Part shown: positions 1-7,944 of the stretch, piece after piece
How the letters are laid out: each line of letters opens with the position of its first letter
How positions within the stretch are numbered: position 1 is the stretch's first letter
Assembly: GCA_003818285.1 (NCBI GenBank)
Contig: RPRB01000009.1
Location: 1-64,000 of the forward strand
Length of the DNA: 64,000 bases
Origin: Myxococcaceae bacterium
GTDB lineage: Bacteria > Myxococcota > Myxococcia > Myxococcales > Myxococcaceae
Reading direction: 5' to 3'
The notes under the pieces: model-generated
The model's input: the letters and a program-made list of their open reading frames with translations, nothing else
What the model was told of the DNA's origin: nothing
The model's database searches: none
Translations under genes and position numbers: made by a program

Positions 1-125
1 GAGACCGGCGTCCCGTCGCCCTTGGTCTCCACCGTCACGCCGCGGTGGTAGTGGCGCAGCGCCACCTCCCCCGCCACCCGGGCCACCGCCTCCGCCGCCT
101 CCATCCACGACCTTGCCTCGCTCAT
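1..125 (-). CDS. hisN: Inositol-monophosphatase-family histidinol-phosphatase (HisN-like), partial
   Basis: Only the first 41 codons are in the window; the 3' part runs off the left edge. The N-terminus reads as an alpha-helix followed by VALRHYHRGVTVETKGDGTPV, the usual opening of inositol monophosphatase family proteins, including HisN-type histidinol-phosphatases (L-histidinol phosphate to L-histidinol). Its ATG shares one base with the hisF stop, so it is translated as the last visible gene of the his operon. That context, more than the short sequence, supports HisN over another IMPase member. Confidence 0.7.
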   Translation of the reverse strand, partial: MSEARSWMEAAEAVARVAGEVALRHYHRGVTVETKGDGTPV

Positions 126-886
126 CACGCCTCACCACGCACCGGCACGCCGGCGGCGGAGAGCGCGCGCTTCAGCGCTCGCATCGTCGTCGTCCCGTCA
201 TGAAGGATTCCCGCCACCAGGGCCGCATCGGCGCCGGCGTCCTGCAGCACTGCCCGGAGATGCTCGGCCTCGCCTGCGCCGCCCGAGGCGACGACCGGGA
301 CGTGCACCGCCCGGGCGACGGCGCGCGTCAGCTCGAGGTCGTAGCCGGTCCGGGCGCCGTCGCGGTCGATGCTGGTGAGGAGGATCTCCCCCGCGCCGCG
401 CCGCTCGGCCTCGCGCGCCCACTCCACCGCGTCCAGGTCCACCGCCTGGCGGCCACCGCCCACCACCACCTGCCAGCGTCCGCCCGAGCGCCGGGCATCG
501 ATGCTCGCCACCACGCACTGGGCCCCGAAGCGCCGCGCGCACTCGGAGAACAGCTCCGGCGCCTTCACCGGCGCCGAGTTGAGGGCCACCTTGTCCGCGC
601 CGGCCCGGAGCGCCCGCTCCACGTCCTCCACGGAGCGCATCCCGCCCCCCACGGTCAGGGGGACGAAGAGCCGTTCGGCGGTTCGCCGGACCACGTCCAG
701 GAGCGGCGCGCGCTGCTCGGGCGTCGCCGAGATGTCGAGGAACGTGACCTCGTCTGCCCCGTCCCGGCCGTAGGCCTCGGCCAGCTCCACCGGGTCGCCC
801 TGGTCCCGCAGGTCGACGAACTTCGTCCCCTTCACCACCCGGCCGCCGGTCACGTCGAGGCAGGCCACGATGCGGGGCGCGAGCAT
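125..886 (-). CDS. hisF: Imidazole glycerol phosphate synthase, cyclase subunit HisF
   Basis: This 253-residue protein opens with MLAPRIVACLDVTGGRVVKG, the HisF (beta/alpha)8-barrel start containing the catalytic Asp in CLDV. The second acid lies in LLTSIDRDG. With HisH it turns PRFAR and glutamine-derived ammonia into imidazole glycerol phosphate and AICAR. The ATG shares one base with the hisB stop (TGATG), so I chose it over a start 99 bases upstream that would only add antisense-like sequence. Length matches the family. Confidence 0.97.
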   Translation of the reverse strand: MLAPRIVACLDVTGGRVVKGTKFVDLRDQGDPVELAEAYGRDGADEVTFLDISATPEQRAPLLDVVRRTAERLFVPLTVGGGMRSVEDVERALRAGADKVALNSAPVKAPELFSECARRFGAQCVVASIDARRSGGRWQVVVGGGRQAVDLDAVEWAREAERRGAGEILLTSIDRDGARTGYDLELTRAVARAVHVPVVASGGAGEAEHLRAVLQDAGADAALVAGILHDGTTTMRALKRALSAAGVPVRGEA

Positions 887-1425
887 CAGCCTTCCGTCAC
901 CTTCACCGAGCCCTTCAGGCTGAACACCGAGCCACCCTCGGCGAACGCGTCGCGGAGCGCGAGGCCCAGCGCCTTGAAAGCGCACTCGATCACGTGGTGG
1001 CGGTTGCGCCCGCGCAGCACGCGCAGGTGAACCGTGGCCCCGGCGTTCTCGGCGAAGCTCCGCATCCAGTGCTCATAGAGCGCGTTGGGGAGCCTGCCCC
1101 GGTAGTAGGCCCGGCCGCCCACGTCCACCACTGCCTGCACCAGCGCGTCGTCCATGGGGACGGTGCGCTCGCCGAAGCGGGCCGCGGTCGCCGGGATCAT
1201 CCTCCGGAAGGCCAGGCCCACCGTGATGGCGACGTCCTCCATCAGGTGGTGGGTGAGGTCGCCCCGGGCTCGCACGCCGAGGCTCAGGCCGGCATAGCGG
1301 CCGAGGGTGGCGAGCATGTGGTCGAAGAACGGCTTCCCGGTCTCGATGCGCGCCGGGTCGGTTCCCGGGCCGAGCTCCACCTCGACCCGGGACTCCTTCG
1401 TCTCTCGCACCAGCTTGACCGTCAC
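886..1425 (-). CDS. hisB: Imidazoleglycerol-phosphate dehydratase HisB (monofunctional)
   Basis: The 179-residue product has the metal-binding HisB motifs FFDHML, LTHHLMEDVAI and RNRHHVIECAFKALG. It lacks the N-terminal HAD phosphatase domain of the bifunctional E. coli enzyme, which fits a separate HisN-type phosphatase at the end of the operon. It starts at GTG inside a GTGA overlap with hisA. Its place between hisA and hisF differs from the common order, in which hisB precedes hisH. Confidence 0.97.
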   Translation of the reverse strand: MTVKLVRETKESRVEVELGPGTDPARIETGKPFFDHMLATLGRYAGLSLGVRARGDLTHHLMEDVAITVGLAFRRMIPATAARFGERTVPMDDALVQAVVDVGGRAYYRGRLPNALYEHWMRSFAENAGATVHLRVLRGRNRHHVIECAFKALGLALRDAFAEGGSVFSLKGSVKVTEG

Positions 1426-2132
1426 GGGAACTCTTTCGCTGCGGCCCGGGCGTCGATCTTCCCGGTGTACAGCGCCATCCCGAGGATGGCCGCGGCCACG
1501 CCGGCGCTGGCCAGCTTGCGAAGCTCGTCCATGGAGGCGATTCCACCCGAGGCCTGCAGCGGGTGGCTGGTCGTCTCCACCAGCTCGGACATGAGGGCGA
1601 GGTCCGTGCCGCCTTCCAGCCCCTCCACGTGCACGGCGGTGACCTGGATCGCCGCCAGCGGCAGCGGGTCCACGCCGGCGACCAGCGCCCCGACGTCCTG
1701 GGTCAGGGTCCGGGTCCAGCCACGGGTCACAACCTGCCGACCCCGCGCATCGGCGGCGAGGATCAGCTTGCCCGGAAATCTAAAAGCGACCTCCTCCAGC
1801 CAGCGAGGATCCTCGAGCGCCCGGGTGCCGACGATGACCCGGCTCGCGCCGAGGTCGAGGAGCCGCTGGATCTCCTCCTCGTCCCGCACGCCGCCGCCCA
1901 CCTCGGCCTCGAGCCCGGAGGCCTCGAGGATCTTGGCGATGACGTCGGCGTTCGAGCCCGTCCCCAGCGCGGCGTCGAGGTCGACCACGTGCAGCATCCG
2001 GAACCCCGCGGTCTTGAACCGCTTCGCCACCTCCACCGGGTCGGGGAGGCGGATCTTCTCCGCGTCGGGCGCGCCGCCCACCAGCTGCACGCTCGCACCG
2101 CCGCGCAGGTCGATCGCCGGAAAGACCCTCAT
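1422..2132 (-). CDS. hisA: ProFAR isomerase HisA
   Basis: The 236-residue beta/alpha barrel starts MRVFPAIDLRGG with the catalytic Asp in AIDL, and carries VGGGVRDEEEI and VTAVHVEGLEGG with the HisA-type phosphate-binding glycines. It converts ProFAR to PRFAR, the HisF/HisH substrate. The ATG lies in an ATGA overlap with hisH; longer in-frame starts add only low-complexity sequence. Confidence 0.95.
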   Translation of the reverse strand: MRVFPAIDLRGGASVQLVGGAPDAEKIRLPDPVEVAKRFKTAGFRMLHVVDLDAALGTGSNADVIAKILEASGLEAEVGGGVRDEEEIQRLLDLGASRVIVGTRALEDPRWLEEVAFRFPGKLILAADARGRQVVTRGWTRTLTQDVGALVAGVDPLPLAAIQVTAVHVEGLEGGTDLALMSELVETTSHPLQASGGIASMDELRKLASAGVAAAILGMALYTGKIDARAAAKEFP

Positions 2133-2722
2133 GTGCCGACCTCCTGGAGCACCGCGGCCAGGAACGCCAGACCGGGTGCCCCGCTCTTCTCCGGGTGGAA
2201 CTGCACGCCCACCATCCCCCCGGAACGAATCATCGCCGGAAACCTGACGCCAGCGTGCTCCGTCGTGGCCCGGACCACGCCTGCATTCACTGGTCGGCAC
2301 ACGAAGCTGTGCGCGTAGTAGGCCGTCTGCAGGCCCGAACGGGCGAGGAGGGGGTCCTCCCCCTCGACCCGGTTCCATCCCATGTGGGGGATCCGGGGGG
2401 CGTCCAGCCGCACCACCCCGCCCGGAATCGTGCCCAGCCCTGCCCCGGGGCCCTCGTCGCTGCCTTCCAGGAGCAGCTGCATTCCCAGGCAGATCCCGAG
2501 GCAGGGCGCCCCGCCGAGGAGCCGTTCCCGGAGGGCCTGCCGGGCCTCCGCCAGGAGGGTCGCGGCAGCCGGGTAGGCACCCACGCCGGGGAGGACGAGC
2601 AGGGGGGCATCGAGACAGGCCTCCGGGCGCGACTCGAGCCGGGGTTGCCCGCCCGCGGCGGCCAGCGCCTTGAGCAGGGAGTGGACGTTCCCCACCCGCG
2701 TGTCCAGGACCGCGACCCTCAC
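2129..2722 (-). CDS. hisH: Imidazole glycerol phosphate synthase, glutaminase subunit HisH
   Basis: This is a class I glutamine amidotransferase of 197 residues. The nucleophile elbow is PCLGICLGMQLL (Cys), and the His-Glu pair is in VGVQFHPEKSG near the C-terminus. GTG at 2722 is preferred because it forms a GTGA overlap with hisC and gives the conserved start VRVAVLDTRVGNVHSL. It supplies ammonia to HisF, encoded two genes downstream. Confidence 0.95.
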   Translation of the reverse strand: MRVAVLDTRVGNVHSLLKALAAAGGQPRLESRPEACLDAPLLVLPGVGAYPAAATLLAEARQALRERLLGGAPCLGICLGMQLLLEGSDEGPGAGLGTIPGGVVRLDAPRIPHMGWNRVEGEDPLLARSGLQTAYYAHSFVCRPVNAGVVRATTEHAGVRFPAMIRSGGMVGVQFHPEKSGAPGLAFLAAVLQEVGT

Positions 2723-3762
2723 CGGAGCACCTCCCGGAGCGCGGCCAGGAGCCGCTCCATCACGCCCCACGGCCCGACGCCGACGCGGACGGCGTCGCCG
2801 ATGCCGGGGAGCGCCCGGAGGACCCGCACCTTGATTCCCCGCCCGAGCAGGGCCCGCCCCAGGGCCGCCGAGTCGGGCACCGGGAGGCAGAGGAAGTTGG
2901 CCGAGGAGGGCAGCGCCCGGAGCCCCAGCGCCTCGAGCGCGTCACGCAGCCGTTCCCGGATCGCCACGGACTCCTCCACGTGCCGGCGCACCCAGGGGAC
3001 GTCTTCGCGGAGCGCCGCGAGGGCAGCCTTTTCCCCCAGCACGTTCAGCTTGTAGGGACCACGGACCTTCTCCAGCACCTGCACCACCTCGGGCGCGGCC
3101 AGACCGTAGCCCACCCGCAGCCCCGCCAGCCCGAAGGCCTTGGAGAGAGTGCGGGTGACCAGGAGCTGGGGCGCGCGAGGGAGGAGCGAGACGGCGGTGT
3201 GTCCGGAGAACTCGCCGTAAGCCTCGTCGACCAGCACCAGCCCCTCGGCGCGCGTGACGACGCGCTCGAGGGCCGCCGCCGACACCCCGGTCCCGGTGGG
3301 GTTGTTGGGGCTGCAGACGTAGGTGATGGCGGCGCGCTGGGCGAGCAGCGCGTCCGGGTCCACGTCCCCGTCCTTCCCGAACGGAACGGGCGCGGGCTCG
3401 AGCCCGTTCACCCGGGCGAAGCTCACCAGCATCGAGAAGCTCGGCGCCGAGTAGGCGACCTTCTCCCCCGGAGCGGCGAAGGCCCGAAGCGCGCCGTCGA
3501 TGACGTCGTCCGAGCCGCAGCCGGTGACGACCTGTGCGGCGCTCACCCCCGAGTACCGGGCGAGCGCCTCCCGGAGCTCCACCGGGTCCGAGTGCGGATA
3601 CACGCTCGGCTGCGCGGCCAGCGGCTGCTGGAGCGCGCGGGCCGCGGCGGGCGGCACGCCCCACAGGTTCACGTTGTCGCTGAGATCGACCTCCACCGGG
3701 CTCGGGTCCGGGGCGTAGAGGGGCACGGTGGCCAGCACCGGCCGGGGACGGGCCGGGCTCAT
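2719..3762 (-). CDS. hisC: Histidinol-phosphate aminotransferase HisC
   Basis: The 347-residue fold-type I PLP enzyme has the SPNNPTGT motif, VDEAYGEF with the cofactor Asp, and the Schiff-base Lys at residue 208 in TRTLSKAFG. It transaminates imidazole acetol phosphate to histidinol phosphate. The frame stays open far upstream, but that part is antisense-like sequence inside hisD; ATG at 3762, overlapping the hisD stop as ATGA, gives the family length. Confidence 0.96.
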   Translation of the reverse strand: MSPARPRPVLATVPLYAPDPSPVEVDLSDNVNLWGVPPAAARALQQPLAAQPSVYPHSDPVELREALARYSGVSAAQVVTGCGSDDVIDGALRAFAAPGEKVAYSAPSFSMLVSFARVNGLEPAPVPFGKDGDVDPDALLAQRAAITYVCSPNNPTGTGVSAAALERVVTRAEGLVLVDEAYGEFSGHTAVSLLPRAPQLLVTRTLSKAFGLAGLRVGYGLAAPEVVQVLEKVRGPYKLNVLGEKAALAALREDVPWVRRHVEESVAIRERLRDALEALGLRALPSSANFLCLPVPDSAALGRALLGRGIKVRVLRALPGIGDAVRVGVGPWGVMERLLAALREVLR

Positions 3763-5063
3763 CGCGTCCCCCAGGCGCGGGCCGCCGCCGCGTGCGCGTG
3801 CAGCCCCTCGGCGGTGGCGAAGACCTCGGTGTCGACCGCGAGAGACGCCGCCCCGGTGCGGGAGACGGTCTGAACCGTGGTCCAGCGGACGAAGTCGAGG
3901 GTGGACAGCCCGGACCAGGCCCGTGCTGCCCCCGCCGTCGGCAGGACGTGGTTGGCCCCGGTCAGGTAATCGCCGAAGGCGCCCGAGCTGGAGGTCCCGA
4001 CGAAGACGGTGCCCGCGTTGCGGATCCGCCGCGCCAGCTCGGCAGCGCCCTCGAGCGCGAGCATCAGGTGCTCGGGCGCCCACCTCTCGGCGAAGGCCAC
4101 CGCCTCGTCCACCGAGCCCGCGCCCAGCACGGCCCCGCGGCTGGCGAGGGCTGGCCCGATGACGTCCGCCCGCTCCGCGGTGGGCGCGAGCGTCGCCACC
4201 CGGTCGAGGAGCCGCGCTGCGGTCCGGTCGTCGAGCGCCACCGCGACCACTGCCGCCTCCGGGTCGTGCTCGGCCTGCGCGAGGAGCTCGCGGGCCACCG
4301 CCTCGACATCCGAGGTCGCATCGAGCAGCACCAGCAGCTCGGAGGGGCCGGCCGGTGAGTCGATGGGGACGCGCGAGGCTATCTGGCATTTCGCCTCGGC
4401 GACCCAGGCGTTCCCCGGGCCGACGATGCGGTCCACCCCCGGGACGGACTCGGTCCCGTAAGCGAGCGCGGCGATCGCTCCGGCGCCCCCGAGGGCGAAG
4501 ACCCGGTCCACCTCGGCCACGGCGGCGGCAGCGAGCACGGCGGCCGAGGGCAATCCGCCGGGCCCCGGCGGAGAGCAGAGCACGATCTCGCGGACCCCGG
4601 CGATGCGCGCCGGCACCGCGCCCATCAGCACGCTGCTCGGGTACGCGGCCCGGCCGCCCGGGGCGTAGACGCCGACGCGAGCGAGCGGGTCCGGCCGGCG
4701 CTCGACGACGATCCCCGGTTCCACCTCCACCCGGCTCGGCTGGGGGCGGAGTGCGCCGTGGACCCGGGCGACGTTCCGGGCCGAGCGCTCCATCGCCCGG
4801 CGAAGCGCCGGAGGCTGCCGGTCGAGGGCTGCCCGGACCACCTCGCGCGGCACCTCCAGCGACTCGAGCGTGACCCGGTCGAATCGGCGCGCGAGCTCGC
4901 GCAGCGCCGCGTCTCCGCGCGACCGGACGTCCGCGATGAGCGAGGCGACCTGCGCACGGAGGTCCCGCTCGCCGGAGTCGGCCTGCCCCCGCGAGAGGAG
5001 AATCCGGAGGTCGTCGGGCCCGAGCCCGGAGAGGCGTCCTGTCCACCGCACCGCCGCGCTCAC
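3759..5063 (-). CDS. hisD: Histidinol dehydrogenase HisD
   Basis: The 434-residue zinc enzyme oxidises histidinol to histidine in two NAD-dependent steps. Visible motifs include GVYAPGGRAAYPSS, GPGNAWVAEAK, IDSPAGPSEL and the catalytic WAPEHLML with its Glu-His pair. The chosen GTG forms a GTGA overlap with hisG; the open frame upstream is antisense-like sequence in hisG. Confidence 0.96.
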   Translation of the reverse strand: MSAAVRWTGRLSGLGPDDLRILLSRGQADSGERDLRAQVASLIADVRSRGDAALRELARRFDRVTLESLEVPREVVRAALDRQPPALRRAMERSARNVARVHGALRPQPSRVEVEPGIVVERRPDPLARVGVYAPGGRAAYPSSVLMGAVPARIAGVREIVLCSPPGPGGLPSAAVLAAAAVAEVDRVFALGGAGAIAALAYGTESVPGVDRIVGPGNAWVAEAKCQIASRVPIDSPAGPSELLVLLDATSDVEAVARELLAQAEHDPEAAVVAVALDDRTAARLLDRVATLAPTAERADVIGPALASRGAVLGAGSVDEAVAFAERWAPEHLMLALEGAAELARRIRNAGTVFVGTSSSGAFGDYLTGANHVLPTAGAARAWSGLSTLDFVRWTTVQTVSRTGAASLAVDTEVFATAEGLHAHAAAARAWGTR

Positions 5064-5917
5064 GGCAGCAGCCTCTCGATGCGCGTGACCAGGATGCCCT
5101 CGCCGCCCAGCGACTTGAGCGCGGCCACGGTCCGGTAGAGCGAGGACTCGGAGACGACCGCGTGCACCGCGACCAGCGGGCCGGCGCCGTACAGCTCGAT
5201 GACGGTGGGCCCGCTCAGCCCGGGGAGCACCTCGCGCACCGCCTCGAGGTTTGCCCGCGGGACGTTGGCCATCAGGTAGCGCTTGCCGCGGGCGCGGATC
5301 ACCGAGCCGAGCGCGTCCTGGAGCTCGCCCAGCGCCCGCGCGCGGTCGGGCGCGAGACCGGGCCGGGCGATGAGCCGCGCGGTCGACTCGAGCACGGTGC
5401 AAACCTCCCGGAGGCCATTCGTCCGGAGGGTGCTCCCGGTGCTGGTGAGGTCCACCACCACGTCGGCGATGCCCAGGTGGGGCGCGACCTCGGCCGCGCC
5501 GGAGACCGGCACCACCTCCACCGCGAGCCCCTTCTCGGCGAAGAACGACCGGGCGAGACGGGGAAAGACGGTGGCGGCGCGAGTGCCCGAGGGCAGCTGC
5601 TCCGGCCGGTCGATGCCCGAGTCCTCTCGCGCGGCGAGCACCAGCCGGCAGCGGCCGAACTCGAGGTCGAGCCGGACGTCCACCGGCCGCCCGGCCTCGC
5701 AGACCAGGTCCCAGCCGGTGACGCCCGCGTCGGCCACGCCGTCGGACACCAGCTCGGGGATGTCCTGGCTGCGGACGAAGATGGCCTCGAACTCGCCGCC
5801 CAGCGAGGCGGTGAGGGCGCGTTCGCCATTGGCACGGATCTCCAGGCCGGCGTCGGAGAAGACGCCCCTGACGTCCTCGGCCAGCCTGCCTTTGTTCGGG
5901 AGTGCGATGCGCAACAT
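5060..5917 (-). CDS. hisG: ATP phosphoribosyltransferase HisG, long form
   Basis: This is the first structural gene of the operon and the committed, usually feedback-regulated step (ATP + PRPP). At 285 residues it is the long form: residues 1-~210 form the catalytic part (MLRIALPNKGRLAED, ELVSDGVADAGVTG, DLTSTGSTLRTNGL) and the last ~75 the ACT-like histidine-binding domain. Being long-form, it should not need HisZ. A ribosome-binding site AAAGAGG lies about 6 bases before the ATG, just after the attenuator hairpin. Confidence 0.96.
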   Translation of the reverse strand: MLRIALPNKGRLAEDVRGVFSDAGLEIRANGERALTASLGGEFEAIFVRSQDIPELVSDGVADAGVTGWDLVCEAGRPVDVRLDLEFGRCRLVLAAREDSGIDRPEQLPSGTRAATVFPRLARSFFAEKGLAVEVVPVSGAAEVAPHLGIADVVVDLTSTGSTLRTNGLREVCTVLESTARLIARPGLAPDRARALGELQDALGSVIRARGKRYLMANVPRANLEAVREVLPGLSGPTVIELYGAGPLVAVHAVVSESSLYRTVAALKSLGGEGILVTRIERLLP

Positions 5918-5940
5918 GAAGGACCTCTTTCTGGGCTCGG

Positions 5941-5995
5941 AAACGAAGAAGGGCCCTCGAGGCGCGCCGCACGGATGCGGCGCCCTGGAGGGCCC
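5941..5995 (-). terminator. his operon attenuator hairpin
   Basis: Read on the minus strand, GGGCCCTC (5995-5988) pairs perfectly with GAGGGCCC (5958-5951). Inside, GCGCCGC pairs with GCGGCGC around a six-base loop, with a small mismatch and bulge between the two stems. The hairpin is followed by TTCTTCGTTT (5950-5941). It lies 24 bases upstream of the hisG start and downstream of a His-rich leader ORF, the arrangement of an intrinsic terminator used for attenuation. Further GGGCCC copies in the leader (for example at 6077-6072) could form a competing antiterminator. Confidence 0.85.
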
Positions 5996-6032
5996 GGTCG
6001 GGACATCTCGGTGTCAGCGGGGGCGGGTCAGC

Positions 6033-6116
6033 TCAGCGAGACACACCGCCATGCGCGTGCACCGGCCCGACGGGCCCGTGCCGATGGTGTGCATGGTGAT
6101 GGTGCAGGACGACCAC
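6033..6116 (-). CDS. hisL: his operon leader peptide (9 His in 27 residues)
   Basis: A GTG-initiated ORF of 27 codons encodes VVVLHHHHAHHRHG and then two more His residues, ending at TGA 6035-6033. Nine His codons, seven of them within nine positions, directly before a terminator hairpin and hisG mark a ribosome-stalling leader. No Shine-Dalgarno sequence precedes the GTG and no in-frame ATG exists upstream. A weak -35/-10 pair (TTGCGC at 6153-6148, TACTTC at 6129-6124) would start transcription at or next to the GTG, so leaderless translation is possible. The start codon is the least certain part. Confidence 0.8.
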   Translation of the reverse strand: MVVLHHHHAHHRHGPVGPVHAHGGVSR

Positions 6117-6232
6117 GGAGGAAGAAGTAGTCGAGTCGGGGGGCGCCGCGCAAGCCAGCCCGCGGGTCTCGCTCCGGATGCAGGGCGAAGCCGCCGCGGG
6201 ACGGGGCTCCTCCGGAGGGCAAGCGCCCGGAA

Positions 6233-7375
6233 TCAGGCCTGCGCGAGGGCCTGGGCGAGGTCGTCGATGAGGTCCTGGACGTCCTCGATGCCCACCGAGA
6301 GCCGGATGAACCCGTCGGAGATGCCGAGCGCGGCCCGCGTCTCCGGCGGCACGGAGGCGTGGGTCATGATCGCCGGGTGCTCGATGAGGCTCTCCACGCC
6401 ACCGAGCGACTCGGCGCAGGCGAACACCTTCACCGCCTTCAGGAACTTCCGCGCGGCGGGGAGACCGCCCTGGATCTCGAAGGTGAGCATGCCGCCGAAG
6501 CCCTTCATCTGCTTCCGGGCGAGCGCGTGCTGCGGATGGCTGGCCAGGCCCGGGTAGACCACGTGGCCGGCCTTCGCGTGCCCGGAGAGGAACTCGGCGA
6601 CCTTCATCGCGTTCTGCTCGTGCCGCGCCATGCGCACGCCGAGCGTCTTCACCCCGCGGAGCACGAGGAAGCTGTCCATCGCGCTCGGGACCCCGCCCAC
6701 CGCGTTCTGCAGGAAGTAGATGCGCTGGGCGAGCTCCTCGTTGCTGGTGGCGACGAAGCCGCCCACGGTATCGCTGTGGCCGTTGATGTACTTCGTCGTC
6801 GAGTGCAGCACGACGTCGATGCCGTGCTCGAGTGGCCGCTGGAAGTAGGGAGAGAGGAAGGTGTTGTCGCAGACCGAGAGGATCTTCCGGGCGCGGCAGA
6901 TCTCCCCCACCCGCGTCAGGTCCACCAGCTTGAGCGTCGGATTGGTGGGAGTTTCGACCCAGACCATCCGAGTCCTGGGGGTGAGCGTGGCCTCGAGCGT
7001 GCCCGGCTTCGAGAGGTCGACGAAGCTGAAGGAGAGACCGAGGCGCTTGAACACCTTGTCGAACAGCCGGAACGTGCCGCCGTAGACGTCGTCCGAGCAG
7101 ATGACGTGGTCGCCGCTGTCGAGGAGGTGGATGAGGGTGTCGGTGGCCGCACAGCCCGAGGCGAACGCCGCTCCGAACCGTGCACCTTCCAACGCGGCGA
7201 GGCAGCCCTCGAGTGCGGTGCGGGTGGGATTCTTGGTCCGGCTGTACTCGTATCCCTTGTGCTCGCCGGGGCCGGCCTGGACGTAGGTCGACGTGAGGTA
7301 GACCGGCGTCATGATCGCGCCGGTGGTGGGGTCCGGCTCCTGGCCGGCGTGGATGGCGAGGGTATCGAAGCGCAT
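6233..7375 (-). CDS. Cystathionine gamma-synthase/lyase family PLP enzyme
   Basis: The 380-residue protein belongs to the Cys/Met metabolism PLP family. It has YEYSRTKNPTR, FASGCAATDT for cofactor phosphate, SVCDNTFLSPYFQRPLEHG, and the Schiff-base Lys at residue 195 in HSTTKYINGHSD. The sequence resembles both cystathionine gamma-synthase (metB) and gamma-lyase (mccB), which I cannot separate by eye. It lies upstream of the his leader on the same strand and is divergent from the pyrophosphatase with only 18 bp between starts, so its promoter must overlap that gene. Confidence 0.93.
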   Translation of the reverse strand: MRFDTLAIHAGQEPDPTTGAIMTPVYLTSTYVQAGPGEHKGYEYSRTKNPTRTALEGCLAALEGARFGAAFASGCAATDTLIHLLDSGDHVICSDDVYGGTFRLFDKVFKRLGLSFSFVDLSKPGTLEATLTPRTRMVWVETPTNPTLKLVDLTRVGEICRARKILSVCDNTFLSPYFQRPLEHGIDVVLHSTTKYINGHSDTVGGFVATSNEELAQRIYFLQNAVGGVPSAMDSFLVLRGVKTLGVRMARHEQNAMKVAEFLSGHAKAGHVVYPGLASHPQHALARKQMKGFGGMLTFEIQGGLPAARKFLKAVKVFACAESLGGVESLIEHPAIMTHASVPPETRAALGISDGFIRLSVGIEDVQDLIDDLAQALAQA

Positions 7376-7393
7376 GGCGTCGGGGACCATCGC

Positions 7394-7933
7394 ATGAAAG
7401 ACCTGGTCAGTCTGCCGGTGCGGAACGCCGCAGGTGTGCTGGTGGTGGTGGAGACGCCCGCGGGCTCGCGGGTGAAGCTGAAGCTCGACCCCGACCTGGG
7501 GCACGTCACGGTGAGCCGGCCACTCCCGCTCGGGCTCCACTACCCCTTCGACTGGGGGTTCATCCCCTCCACGAGGGCCGAGGACGGAGACCCGCTGGAC
7601 GCGATGCTCTACGGGCCCGGCCCGGGACAGCCGGGCACCGTCGTTCCGGCGCGGATCCTGGGCGTGCTGAAGGTGGAGCAGAACCGGAAGCAGGGCCCCG
7701 GCCGGCAGCGCAACGACCGGCTGTTCCTCGCGCCGGTGGAGGCGGCGCACGGCGACGCGCCGAAGGACGTCTTCGCCTTTGCGCCGCGGCTCCGGTCCGA
7801 GCTGGAGGACTTCTTCGTCTGGTCCACGCGGTGGGAGAAGAAGGACTTGCGATTCCTCGGCTGGGACGGCATCGACGAGGCCGAGGCCCTTCTCTCCGCC
7901 GCCGAGCGTGCTGCCCGGGGGGGACAGCGCTGA
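7394..7933 (+). CDS. ppa: Inorganic pyrophosphatase, family I (first copy)
   Basis: The 179-residue soluble PPase hydrolyses pyrophosphate. VETPAGSRVKLKLD matches the substrate-binding Lys region, HYPFDWGFIPSTRAEDGDPLDAM carries the EDGDPLD metal-binding signature, and WEKKDLRFLGW resembles the late conserved segment. The aldo/keto reductase follows 11 bp downstream. A second, more divergent family I PPase lies at 15813-16520. Confidence 0.9.
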   Translation: MKDLVSLPVRNAAGVLVVVETPAGSRVKLKLDPDLGHVTVSRPLPLGLHYPFDWGFIPSTRAEDGDPLDAMLYGPGPGQPGTVVPARILGVLKVEQNRKQGPGRQRNDRLFLAPVEAAHGDAPKDVFAFAPRLRSELEDFFVWSTRWEKKDLRFLGWDGIDEAEALLSAAERAARGGQR

Positions 7934-7944
7934 AAGGAAGACCG

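Noticed and set aside
113-1030. Plus-strand 305-codon frame across hisF/hisB
   Set aside because: It is the antisense shadow of two clear genes and shows no recognisable domain.
3763-5046. N-terminal extension of hisC to a 775-residue fusion
   Set aside because: The extra part is out of frame with hisD but covers it, has no domain, and a normal ATGA-coupled start gives the right HisC length.
6028-6222. Minus-strand 64-codon ATG frame over the his leader region
   Set aside because: It overlaps the His-codon leader in another frame and is Arg/Pro/Ala-rich. The His-rich frame explains the region better.
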